Assembly (NCBI GenBank): GCA_015904075.1
Contig: JABMDH010000036.1
Span: 1-5,883 of the forward strand
Direction of reading: 5' to 3'
Length of the DNA: 5,883 nucleotides
DNA from: Nitrospira sp.
GTDB lineage: Bacteria > Nitrospirota > Nitrospiria > Nitrospirales > Nitrospiraceae
The notes under the pieces are model-generated. The model saw only the letters and a program-made list of their open reading frames with translations, ran no database searches and was not told where the DNA came from. This document shows, in pieces, positions 1 through 5,876 of this stretch; the first letter of the stretch is position 1; every line of letters begins with the position of its first letter. Both the position numbers and the translations under genes were made by a program.

Positions 1-1380
1 CGGATTGAAGGGATTCGGGAAATTCTGCACGAGACGCTCGTGCAGGAAGGCTACTCCGTGTCCATTGCCGCCGATGGAGAGGCGGGGATCCAAGCCGCCA
101 AGAATGCGCCGGTCCAAATCGTTCTGACCGACTTGCAACTCCCCGACACCGACGGCCTTGCCGTCATCGATCGCCTTGCCAGAATCGACGCGAAAATCAT
201 TCCTATCATGATGACGGGCTTCGGCACCATCGAAACGGCTGTGCGCGCGATGAAGTCCGGCGCATTCGATTTCGTCACCAAGCCGTTCGATCCGGAGACG
301 GTCGTTGTGATCGTGCGAAAAGCGGTGGAGTTTTACCGATTGCGGCAAGAGAACCATTTGCTGCGGAAGACGGTGCGCGACCAGTATCAGTTGGAACAAT
401 TGATCGGGGTCAGCGAGCCGATCAGGCAGGTGCTGGATTTTGTGCGGAAAGTCGCGGATAGCGACAGCACGGTCATGATTCAAGGCGAGAGCGGCACCGG
501 AAAAGAATTAGTGGCCCGGATGCTCCATTTCAACAGTCTCAGAAGGGATCGCCCACTGGTCCCGGTGAATTGCGGAGCAATCCCTGAGAATCTGCTCGAG
601 TCGGAACTCTTCGGGCACGAAAAGGGCGCGTTTACGGGAGCAACACACACCAGGATGGGCCGGTTTGAATTGGCCAACGGGGGCACGATTTTTCTTGATG
701 AGATTGGAGAGATGACCCTGCCGCTCCAAGTAAAACTGCTTCGCGTGCTGCAAGAGCGGGCCTTCGAACGGGTGGGCGGGAATCGGACGATCCAGGTCGA
801 CGTTCGCATTGTGGCCGCAACCAACCAGGATCTGGAAACACTGGTTGAAGAGAAGCGGTTTCGCCAAGACCTCTTCTATCGGTTGCACGTGATTCCTATC
901 GTGATTCCTCCGCTCAGAGAACGCCGCAGCGATATTCCGCTCTTGATCGATCATTTCCTGGCACGCTTTAATCAGACCAAGCATACGGCCATATCAGGGG
1001 TTGAGCCTGATGCGTTGCGGTTATTGACCAGCTATGATTGGCCGGGCAACATTCGTGAACTGGAAAACATGGTCGAGCGATTGGTTGTGCTCAAGAAACA
1101 GGGAATGCTCTCGCGCGGCGATCTTCCGGAAAAGATTTACCGGCAATCGGCAGCCCCCGAAATCAAAGAACAGTTTATTCGGTTCAGCGAAGACGGCATC
1201 AATCTGTCCAGAGAAGTTGAGCAGTACGAGAAGCATCTCATTGTCGAGGCGCTGCGTAAAGCCAACGGAGTGACCACCAAGGCAGCGCAGCTGCTTCAAC
1301 TGAACCGCACCACCCTTGTCGAAAAACTCAAGCGTAAGGGCGTCGACCCGCGGATCCACTCGCAAAGTCTTCCGAATTGA
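1..1380 (+). CDS. FleQ-like sigma-54-dependent response regulator (5' end outside window)
   Basis: This is an NtrC-family transcriptional activator that would remodel sigma-54 RNA polymerase by ATP hydrolysis. The frame is open from base 1, so the true start lies upstream; the GTG at base 40 falls inside the receiver domain. Counting codons from base 1, the receiver has its phosphoacceptor Asp at 44 (LTDLQLPD), switch Thr at 72 (MMTGFG) and Lys at 94 (TKPF). The AAA+ domain has Walker A GESGTGKE from 162, the sigma-54 contact loop GAFTGA at 209-214, Walker B TIFLDE from 229, FRQDLFYRL with its arginines, and WPGNIRELEN. A Fis-type HTH occupies about 412-446, with NRTTLVEKL in the recognition region. 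The AAA+ core (RFELANGGTIFLDEIGEM, VPVNCGAIP) and the HTH resemble Pseudomonas FleQ and Vibrio FlrA closely. Unlike FleQ, the phosphoacceptor is kept, and the LFRS c-di-GMP motif before the AAA+ domain is absent (QLEQLIG instead). AAA+ family is certain; the flagellar master role is inferred from similarity and neighbours. Confidence 0.93.
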   Translation, partial: RIEGIREILHETLVQEGYSVSIAADGEAGIQAAKNAPVQIVLTDLQLPDTDGLAVIDRLARIDAKIIPIMMTGFGTIETAVRAMKSGAFDFVTKPFDPETVVVIVRKAVEFYRLRQENHLLRKTVRDQYQLEQLIGVSEPIRQVLDFVRKVADSDSTVMIQGESGTGKELVARMLHFNSLRRDRPLVPVNCGAIPENLLESELFGHEKGAFTGATHTRMGRFELANGGTIFLDEIGEMTLPLQVKLLRVLQERAFERVGGNRTIQVDVRIVAATNQDLETLVEEKRFRQDLFYRLHVIPIVIPPLRERRSDIPLLIDHFLARFNQTKHTAISGVEPDALRLLTSYDWPGNIRELENMVERLVVLKKQGMLSRGDLPEKIYRQSAAPEIKEQFIRFSEDGINLSREVEQYEKHLIVEALRKANGVTTKAAQLLQLNRTTLVEKLKRKGVDPRIHSQSLPN

Positions 1381-1400
1381 CGGGCGCCCACCCCGTTTCC

Positions 1401-1418
1401 TCGTCAATCCCTTGACGA
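1401..1418. promoter_or_regulatory. Perfect dyad, likely activator site (FleQ-box-like)
   Basis: TCGTCAA and TTGACGA form a perfect 7-bp inverted repeat around TCCC. The inner 14 bases (1403-1416, GTCAATCCCTTGAC) match 11 of 14 positions of the Pseudomonas FleQ consensus as I recall it (GTCAATAAATTGAC). The centre lies about 127 bp upstream of the start predicted from the sigma-54 promoter at 1511-1526, a normal enhancer distance. The gene just upstream encodes a FleQ-like protein. A weak terminator hairpin for that gene is the alternative, but no T-run follows. Confidence 0.6.
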
Positions 1419-1436
1419 TTCGTCATTCCGGTTGTT

Positions 1437-1448
1437 GTCAATCCTGAC
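1437..1448. promoter_or_regulatory. Second, shorter GTCAAT dyad (possible second activator site)
   Basis: GTCAATCCTGAC is the dyad at 1403-1416 with two central bases missing. The two centres are 33 bp apart, about three helical turns, and this one is about 94 bp upstream of the predicted transcription start. A third related direct repeat, TCGTCATTCC, lies between them at 1420-1429, so the block holds three copies of T(C/T)GTCA(A/T)TCC starting at 1401, 1420 and 1435. Paired sites on the same helix face are typical of NtrC-family enhancers; binding itself is inferred. Confidence 0.45.
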
Positions 1449-1510
1449 AGTGTGCCCATCCCCGTGGTTGTCCGGCCTTCGCTTTTCCTCAATATCTGCA
1501 CAATTCTTTA

Positions 1511-1526
1511 GGGCACGGTCTTTGCT
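1511..1526 (+). promoter_or_regulatory. Sigma-54 (RpoN) promoter of the TPR-kinase-regulator operon
   Basis: GGGCACGGTCTTTGCT matches the -24/-12 consensus TGGCACG-N4-TTGC(A/T) at every specified position but the first. The invariant GG (1512-1513) and GC (1524-1525) are exactly 10 bases apart. Transcription is predicted to start near 1537, only a few bases before the ATG at 1541. The GTCAAT dyads upstream supply candidate enhancer sites. Confidence 0.85.
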
Positions 1527-1540
1527 GATGCTCCCTCTCC

Positions 1541-2911
1541 ATGCGCTCTATTCTTATGCGACACAAGCGGCTTGTATTCCTGGCCATCGTCTGGATGGCC
1601 GCATGCCGACCGGCATGGGGGGAACCACTCGCAACAGTTTCTGAGCATCAAACCGTTGCATCAACACCTGCGCAGGCCATTGTACCGGGGGGGGAATCTC
1701 CTGAACCGTCCAGGCCATCCATGCTTGACGACGGGCCCCGCGTGGAGGAACAGGCTCAAGGGAAGGGCCGGGGAATTGCTGATCTCACCTGGCATGAAGG
1801 GTATGCGGCCTACAAGAAAGGTGAGTGGCCGGAAGCCCGGCGACTGTTTGAGCGGATCATCAAGGAGCACCCTGACAGTCCACAGGCTCCTGCTGCGCAG
1901 GCGTGCCGTGCTGAGCTGGCGCTTCAGGAAGATCCCTTGTTCCGGAACCGTCCGGAGGCCATTCATCTCTACAAGACATTGCTGCGCGACTATCCGCAAT
2001 CGGTCAACGCGAGGCGGGCTGAATGGCGTCTCGCTGATCTCTACCTCGAGCAAGGCTGGTTACAGGAAGCACAATCCCTCTATGAACAGGCCATGGCGCA
2101 TTCGCTGCATCTGCCGTTCGACGGTGAGCGGGCGTTGTTGGGGCTCGGGTACACATTCATGGCCATGCGTAAATGGAGCGAGGCCGAACACGCATTGATG
2201 AATCTGCGGAAGCGGAGCAGCCATGATCATCTGCTCCGGCACGCCACCCTGGGTCTTGCCCACACGGTGTATGTGCAGCGCCGGTTTCCAGACGCACAGA
2301 CGTATTTTGATCTGAGTTATCGCCGATGGCCGGAGACGTTTCGGCTCGATTCGCTCGCGATCCAACGATACGCCCTGACGCAGGCGGCACTCCATCACGA
2401 CGCGTCAGCGCGGGAGCTGATGCTGCTCTTCTACAACCTCTACCCGCACCATGATTACGCTCCGACGGCGCTGTTGCATGTGGCGGACAGCTTGGCGGCG
2501 ACGGCCCAACCGTCGCGTGCGGAATTGTTCTACGCGCTGGTCGTATCGCACTACCCGAACAGCGCGCAGGGCACGCAGGCCGGCATGCGGATGGCTGCGC
2601 TTCGCGCGGAGCGGATGAAGCCGGCCGGAGACAATTGGGTGGGATTGACGGTTGACGCGCTCATGCATGAGACGCCGGTGCCTGATCAGACCGACAAGGC
2701 CTATCGGGCGAAGCTGGAGACGATCGCGAATCGGCATATCGATACTCCGTTGGGGAGTGAGGCGCTGTTCCATCTTGGGAAACATTACGAGCAAGTGAAC
2801 GATATGGGTCGTGCGATGCGCACCTACAAGGAGGCCGCGCTCCGAATTGGAAAAGAGAATGACCGATGGCCGCTGAGTGCCTCGGAGCGGCTCTCAATGC
2901 GGTCGGCCTGA
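1541..2911 (+). CDS. Exported TPR-repeat protein, first gene of the kinase-regulator operon
   Basis: The function is not known from the sequence. The 456-residue product starts with a signal peptide: basic n-region (RHKR, 7-10), hydrophobic core LVFLAIVWMAA (11-21), then C22 or AWG|E at 27/28. MAAC is a poor lipobox, so it may be a periplasmic protein or a lipoprotein. A low-complexity Pro/Glu-rich linker (about 30-80) is followed by helical TPR-type repeats from about 84 to 440, for example GYAAYKKGEWPEARRLFERI, EAIHLYKTLLRDYP, AEWRLADLYLEQGWLQEAQ and EALFHLGKHYEQVNDMGRAM, in the style of BamD/YbgF-like proteins. Such repeats bind proteins. Neither ATG (1541, or 1556 as a second choice giving MRHKR) has a Shine-Dalgarno sequence. 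With transcription expected near 1537, the start at 1541 would make an almost leaderless message. The C-terminus (ERLSMRSA) stops abruptly inside the next gene and may be truncated. Confidence 0.85.
   Translation: MRSILMRHKRLVFLAIVWMAACRPAWGEPLATVSEHQTVASTPAQAIVPGGESPEPSRPSMLDDGPRVEEQAQGKGRGIADLTWHEGYAAYKKGEWPEARRLFERIIKEHPDSPQAPAAQACRAELALQEDPLFRNRPEAIHLYKTLLRDYPQSVNARRAEWRLADLYLEQGWLQEAQSLYEQAMAHSLHLPFDGERALLGLGYTFMAMRKWSEAEHALMNLRKRSSHDHLLRHATLGLAHTVYVQRRFPDAQTYFDLSYRRWPETFRLDSLAIQRYALTQAALHHDASARELMLLFYNLYPHHDYAPTALLHVADSLAATAQPSRAELFYALVVSHYPNSAQGTQAGMRMAALRAERMKPAGDNWVGLTVDALMHETPVPDQTDKAYRAKLETIANRHIDTPLGSEALFHLGKHYEQVNDMGRAMRTYKEAALRIGKENDRWPLSASERLSMRSA
1687..1694 (+). repeat. Run of eight G in the TPR gene
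   Basis: Eight consecutive Gs lie in codons 49-51 of the TPR gene (Pro-Gly-Gly), in the linker between signal peptide and repeats. A gain or loss of one base would shift the frame and abolish the TPR domain. A shorter run of six Gs lies near 1616. Such tracts can be slippage sites or sequencing errors; the frame is open as read. Confidence 0.9.
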
Positions 2912-3846
2912 GCCTGTGTGATCGCCCGCAGCGCATTGGACAGGCTGTGGTGACGATTACCCAGACGCCGTTGAAAACACATTCGGGATACCGATCGGGC
3001 AGTCTCGTGCTTATTCAGGACGTGACCCGCCTCTGTCAGCTTGAAGAACGGGTGCAGCGCAAGGACCGGTTGGCGGCCATGGGAGAAATGATCGGGCGGA
3101 TCGCCCACGAAATCAGAAACCCGCTCGGCAGCGTGGAACTCTTTGCTTCCATGCTTCGCCGGGATCTCAGTGAACAGCCTGCCTCAAAGATTTATGCGGA
3201 GCAAATATCCCAAGCGGTCCATGCCATGGATCGCCTGCTGGAGAATCTCTTGGTGTACACCAAGCCGGCGCGATCGCTCCATGCCTGGTGCGCGGCAGAG
3301 CCGTTGATTCTTGATGCATTGAGTTTAGCGGCGCATGCGATCGCAAAAACTCCGGTGGATGTCCGGATTGATCTTGACCCGGGGATTCCGGCGATCTGGT
3401 GTCATGAGGGACAGATGAAACAGGTGATGCTGAATTTGATCATCAACGCGGCGCAAGCTATGCCGGCCGGAGGCGTACTTATGGTCCGTCTCAATCGAGA
3501 TCAGACGCAATCCTTCAGTGAATCAGCCGTTCGCCTCACTGTCAGCGATTCAGGCCCCGGCATCGATGCGGCGTACCGATCCCGTGTATTTGACCCATTT
3601 TTCACAACCAAAGACGAGGGGACCGGGCTCGGCCTTGCCATTGTGCACGCGATCGTCGAAGCCCATCACGGGCGTATCGATGTCGACAGTGTGGCCGGTC
3701 ACGGTGCCTCATTTTCAATTGTGCTGCCGCATCCAGTGACACCCCTCTGCGTAGTTGGCCGTCGGGCTTTGACGTATGAAGCGCATGAACAGACGAATAC
3801 TGAGTACGGCGGATCGGTATTGGCGGAGGAGGCAGTCCATGAGTGA
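2866..3846 (+). CDS. Soluble histidine kinase, FleS/FlgS/AtoS-like, with shortened PAS region
   Basis: This is a sensor kinase of 326 residues, expected to autophosphorylate and pass phosphate to the regulator encoded immediately downstream. The HisKA domain carries phosphoacceptor His81 in AHEIRNPLG (80-88). The HATPase domain shows the N box around LNLIINAAQAM (189-199), G1 DSGPGID (228-234), F box VFDPFFTTK (241-249) and G2 GTGLGLAI (252-259). No transmembrane segment is visible, so it is cytoplasmic. Only about 55 residues precede the kinase linker; GSLVLIQDVTRL (45-56) is the usual last strand of a PAS domain, while the front half of the PAS fold is missing. FleS-type kinases are nearer 400 residues. 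The ATG overlaps the TPR gene by 46 bp, with AAAAGAG (2851-2857) as a modest ribosome site; in-frame TGA at 2860-2862 rules out an earlier start. The stop overlaps the regulator's start by 8 bp. The last 37 residues are an unremarkable tail. Confidence 0.9.
   Translation: MAAECLGAALNAVGLSLCDRPQRIGQAVVTITQTPLKTHSGYRSGSLVLIQDVTRLCQLEERVQRKDRLAAMGEMIGRIAHEIRNPLGSVELFASMLRRDLSEQPASKIYAEQISQAVHAMDRLLENLLVYTKPARSLHAWCAAEPLILDALSLAAHAIAKTPVDVRIDLDPGIPAIWCHEGQMKQVMLNLIINAAQAMPAGGVLMVRLNRDQTQSFSESAVRLTVSDSGPGIDAAYRSRVFDPFFTTKDEGTGLGLAIVHAIVEAHHGRIDVDSVAGHGASFSIVLPHPVTPLCVVGRRALTYEAHEQTNTEYGGSVLAEEAVHE
3825..3832 (+). promoter_or_regulatory. Strong ribosome binding site fixing the regulator start at 3839
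   Basis: GGAGGAGG ends six bases before the ATG at 3839. It lies within the end of the kinase gene and supports translational coupling. It decides against the upstream in-frame ATG at 3776, which would add 21 residues (including RYWRRR) before any receiver sequence and has no such site. Confidence 0.88.
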
Positions 3847-5245
3847 GCGTGATATGGACGCCAGGGCGTCAGACAATCCAGACGCAGAGGAGCGGATCTT
3901 GGTTGTGGACGACGATCCGTCCATGAGGACCGCGCTGATGGAATCGGTTCGGCGCCTTGGGTATGCCGTGCAGGGGGCAGTGGACGGTGCCGATGCGCTG
4001 GAGCGGGTCGGACGGTTTCGTCCCTGGCTCGTGCTGACGGATCTCAAAATGCCGCGCATGACCGGTCTGGAGTTGATCAAAGAGCTGAAAGCACGCGCCC
4101 CTCAGTCAGCCATCGTGCTCATGACGGCCTATGGGACCGTAGAGACGGCTGTCGAAGCGATGAAGCAGGGTGCGAGCGAATATCTGCTGAAGCCCTTCTC
4201 GATGGATTTGTTGGAACGGGTGATCGCAAACCTCAAGGAGGGCCGGGAGACGGAGGGCGGAGCTGTTCCGTCGCTAGGCACCGCGGACAACCGCGCGATT
4301 CTGACGCAAGATCCCGGGATGGTCAGGTTGCTGAGCACGCTGGAAGGCGTTGCCGCCAGCCAGGCGACGGTACTGATTAACGGAGAGAGCGGCACCGGTA
4401 AGGAGCTGCTGGCCCGGTTCATCCATAGCCGCAGTCCGCGTGCACACCGCCCCTTCATTGCGGTCAACTGCGCGGCGTTGCCGGACGGGTTGCTGGAGAG
4501 CGAACTGTTCGGGCATGAACGGGGGGCATTCACCGGTGCGCTAATCAGAAAAATCGGCAAATTTGAAATGGCCCACACCGGTACGTTGCTGCTGGATGAG
4601 ATCGGGGAAATGACCATGGGGCTTCAGGCGAAGCTGCTGCGGGTGCTGCAAGAACGGGAGGTTGATCGCGTGGGCGGGCGTGAGCCGGTGCCCGTCAACA
4701 TCCGGGTGATTGCGACCACGAATCGGACGCTCTATCGGGAAGTCGAGCAAAATCGGTTCCGAGAAGATTTGTATTACCGGTTGAATGTGTTTCCGATCAC
4801 GCTGCCTCCGCTTCGTGAGCGGCTTGCCGATATTCCTATGTTGGCTCGGCATTTCGCAGCGGCGGCGGCTTCTCGAAATGGGCTGCCGCAACCGGTGTTG
4901 TCAGAGGCGGCACTGGCTCATTTGCAGCGAATGCCGTGGAAGGGCAACATCCGCGAGTTGGAGAATGTGATGGAGCGGGCAGTCCTGTTGGCTGGCCATG
5001 GCGTGATCGTGCCGGAACACTGTCCCGTGGAGATTCGGGATACCGCCTCGCCGCTGGTCGTTCAACAGCCGGGGAATGGCTCGTTGTGGGAAATGGAGCG
5101 GGAGCTGATCTTTAAGACGCTGGTGCGGGTGAAAGACAATCGTACGCATGCCGCGAAGGAGCTCGGTATCAGCATCCGTACGTTACGGAACAAGCTCCGT
5201 GAGTATCGAACTGATGGGAAGCCGCTGTCGATGACGGCATTGTGA
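3839..5245 (+). CDS. Sigma-54-dependent flagellar response regulator, FleR/FlgR-like
   Basis: This 468-residue NtrC-family activator is the probable partner of the kinase encoded just upstream. The receiver (about 19-130) has the acidic residues D24-D26 (LVVDDDP), phosphoacceptor D68 (LTDLKMP), T96 and K118 (LLKPF). The AAA+ domain has Walker A GESGTGKE (182-189), GAFTGA (229-234), Walker B TLLLDE (249-254), sensor I ATTN (292-295), FREDLYYRL (307-315) and WKGNIRELEN (367-376). The Fis-type HTH runs from about 420 to 457, with NRTHAAKELGISIRTLRNKL as in FleR/NtrC proteins. All parts for phosphorylation, ATP hydrolysis and sigma-54 contact are present, and the length is close to that of Pseudomonas FleR. 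The start shares ATGAGTGA with the kinase stop. The next gene is flgB behind a sigma-54 promoter, its natural target. The family is certain; the FleR role is inferred from position. Confidence 0.94.
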   Translation: MSERDMDARASDNPDAEERILVVDDDPSMRTALMESVRRLGYAVQGAVDGADALERVGRFRPWLVLTDLKMPRMTGLELIKELKARAPQSAIVLMTAYGTVETAVEAMKQGASEYLLKPFSMDLLERVIANLKEGRETEGGAVPSLGTADNRAILTQDPGMVRLLSTLEGVAASQATVLINGESGTGKELLARFIHSRSPRAHRPFIAVNCAALPDGLLESELFGHERGAFTGALIRKIGKFEMAHTGTLLLDEIGEMTMGLQAKLLRVLQEREVDRVGGREPVPVNIRVIATTNRTLYREVEQNRFREDLYYRLNVFPITLPPLRERLADIPMLARHFAAAAASRNGLPQPVLSEAALAHLQRMPWKGNIRELENVMERAVLLAGHGVIVPEHCPVEIRDTASPLVVQQPGNGSLWEMERELIFKTLVRVKDNRTHAAKELGISIRTLRNKLREYRTDGKPLSMTAL

Positions 5246-5248
5246 CTA

Positions 5249-5261
5249 GGCAAACGTTGCC
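5249..5261. promoter_or_regulatory. GGCAA-ACG-TTGCC dyad, candidate enhancer site for flgB
   Basis: This short perfect inverted repeat (5-bp arms) begins three bases after the regulator's stop codon. Its centre is about 127 bp upstream of the start predicted for the sigma-54 promoter at 5356-5371, within the normal enhancer range. It differs from the GTCAAT dyads of the earlier gap, as expected if a different activator binds here. A 5-bp dyad can occur by chance. Confidence 0.35.
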
Positions 5262-5328
5262 GGTGGGCAGTTTTCGACGAGTGCGGGTAAGGTCAAGGGA
5301 AAGGCCGGAGGCGCTGTTGTGTACGCAG

Positions 5329-5345
5329 CCATAACCTGGCTATGG
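5329..5345. promoter_or_regulatory. CCATA-N7-TATGG inverted repeat near the flgB promoter
   Basis: The arms CCATA (5329-5333) and TATGG (5341-5345) flank seven bases, and an overlapping alternative pairing AGCC/GGCT exists. The repeat ends 11 bases before the -24 element, which is closer than sigma-54 activators normally bind. It could be a repressor or accessory-factor site, or chance. Confidence 0.25.
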
Positions 5346-5355
5346 ACGCTACACC

Positions 5356-5371
5356 CGGCATTTAGGTTGCA
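5356..5371 (+). promoter_or_regulatory. Sigma-54 (RpoN) promoter of the flgB operon
   Basis: CGGCATTTAGGTTGCA carries the invariant GG (5357-5358) and GC (5369-5370) exactly 10 bases apart, GGCA at -24 and a full TTGCA at -12; it departs from TGGCACG only at the first base and the last two. The predicted start near 5382 leaves a leader of about 35 bases with a ribosome site before flgB. Rod genes under sigma-54 control are known in Pseudomonas, Vibrio and Campylobacter. Confidence 0.82.
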
Positions 5372-5401
5372 CCGAGAAGTTGGATATTGCGTTGCGGAAA
5401 G

Positions 5402-5407
5402 AAAGGA
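5402..5407 (+). promoter_or_regulatory. Ribosome binding site of flgB
   Basis: AAAGGA lies nine bases before the ATG at 5417. It supports that start over the in-frame TTG at 5387, which would add ten residues absent from FlgB proteins and sits only about five bases after the predicted transcription start. Confidence 0.75.
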
Positions 5408-5416
5408 CGTGAGGCC

Positions 5417-5827
5417 ATGAGGATCTTCGACCGGACCATGCAATTGTTGGAGCGAAATTTAGACCTCCGCAGCGCGCGGCAGCGCGTGATTGCCTCGAAT
5501 TTGGCCAATGAAGAAACGCCCGGCTATCGAGCTTCCGAACTGAACTTTATGGATCAGCTGCGCTCTGCGCATCAAGGCCGGTTGCCGGTTGTATTGGCGG
5601 CGACACAGCCTCGCCACTTCGGGCTTCATGGGCCTCAGGGTGTGCAGGCTATCGCAGGAAAGCTGAACGAGGTGCCGGCAGGCGATCTTCCGCTCGATGC
5701 GAACTCGGTCAATCTTGAATTGGAGATGGCAAAATTGTCCGACAATGCCATGCAGTACAACACTGCGGCTACAATACTAGCCAAGAAGTTTCACGGATTG
5801 TTGAATGTAATACGAGAAGGGAGATAA
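5417..5827 (+). CDS. flgB: Flagellar basal-body rod protein FlgB
   Basis: FlgB forms part of the proximal rod of the flagellar basal body, above the MS ring, together with FlgC, FlgF and FliE; it is exported by the flagellar type III apparatus without a cleaved signal. The 136-residue product has the usual FlgB length. The N-terminal rod motif RQRVIASNLANEETPGYRA (22-40) and the C-terminal helix with DANSVNLELEMAKLSDNAMQYN are diagnostic, since the latter differs from the corresponding part of FlgC and FlgG. These two helices form the D0 coiled coil; the middle (about 55-85) is variable. It is the first gene behind the sigma-54 promoter at 5356-5371 and most likely opens a flgB-flgC-fliE-type operon continuing beyond the window. 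Confidence 0.96.
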   Translation: MRIFDRTMQLLERNLDLRSARQRVIASNLANEETPGYRASELNFMDQLRSAHQGRLPVVLAATQPRHFGLHGPQGVQAIAGKLNEVPAGDLPLDANSVNLELEMAKLSDNAMQYNTAATILAKKFHGLLNVIREGR

Positions 5828-5829
5828 CG

Positions 5830-5843
5830 CCGAGCCCGCTCGG
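5830..5843 (+). repeat. Small GC-rich hairpin after flgB
   Basis: CCGAG and CTCGG form a 5-bp stem with loop CCCG, three bases after the flgB stop. No T-run follows and a ribosome site lies downstream, so it is probably not a terminator. It could slow decay of the flgB message or mean nothing. Confidence 0.35.
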
Positions 5844-5876
5844 ATGGTCGCAATCGGAAAGCGGTTGACCGTTGAT

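Noticed and set aside
40..42. GTG as start of the first regulator
   Set aside because: It would cut away the first helix of the receiver; the frame is open to base 1 and reads IREILHETLVQEGY, normal receiver sequence.
508..984. Long open frame on the minus strand (158 codons) inside the first regulator gene
   Set aside because: It mirrors the AAA+ coding sequence, shows no domain of its own and has no ribosome site; the + frame carries every family motif.
1382..1418. Rho-independent terminator after the first regulator
   Set aside because: The palindrome GGGCGCCC and the 7-bp dyad are present, but neither is followed by a T-run; the dyad fits an activator site better.
1432..1644. Open frame of 70 codons across the gap and the start of the TPR gene
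   Set aside because: It spans the sigma-54 promoter, has no recognisable features and lacks a ribosome site.
2850..2911. Simple frameshift joining the TPR protein and the kinase into one polypeptide
   Set aside because: A periplasmic TPR protein fused to a soluble kinase makes no topological sense, and no single-base change recovers the missing half of the PAS domain.
3776..3838. Upstream ATG for the second regulator
   Set aside because: The strong GGAGGAGG site directs initiation at 3839, where a normal receiver N-terminus begins; the extra 21 residues look non-coding in this frame and overlap the kinase tail.
4129..4617. Minus-strand open frame of 162 codons inside the second regulator
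   Set aside because: It is antisense to conserved receiver and AAA+ motifs, and a similar shadow appears in the first regulator (480-824), as expected from their shared codons.
5387..5416. TTG start for FlgB
   Set aside because: FlgB proteins begin close to the MRIFDRTMQLLE-type sequence, and AAAGGA fits the ATG at 5417.
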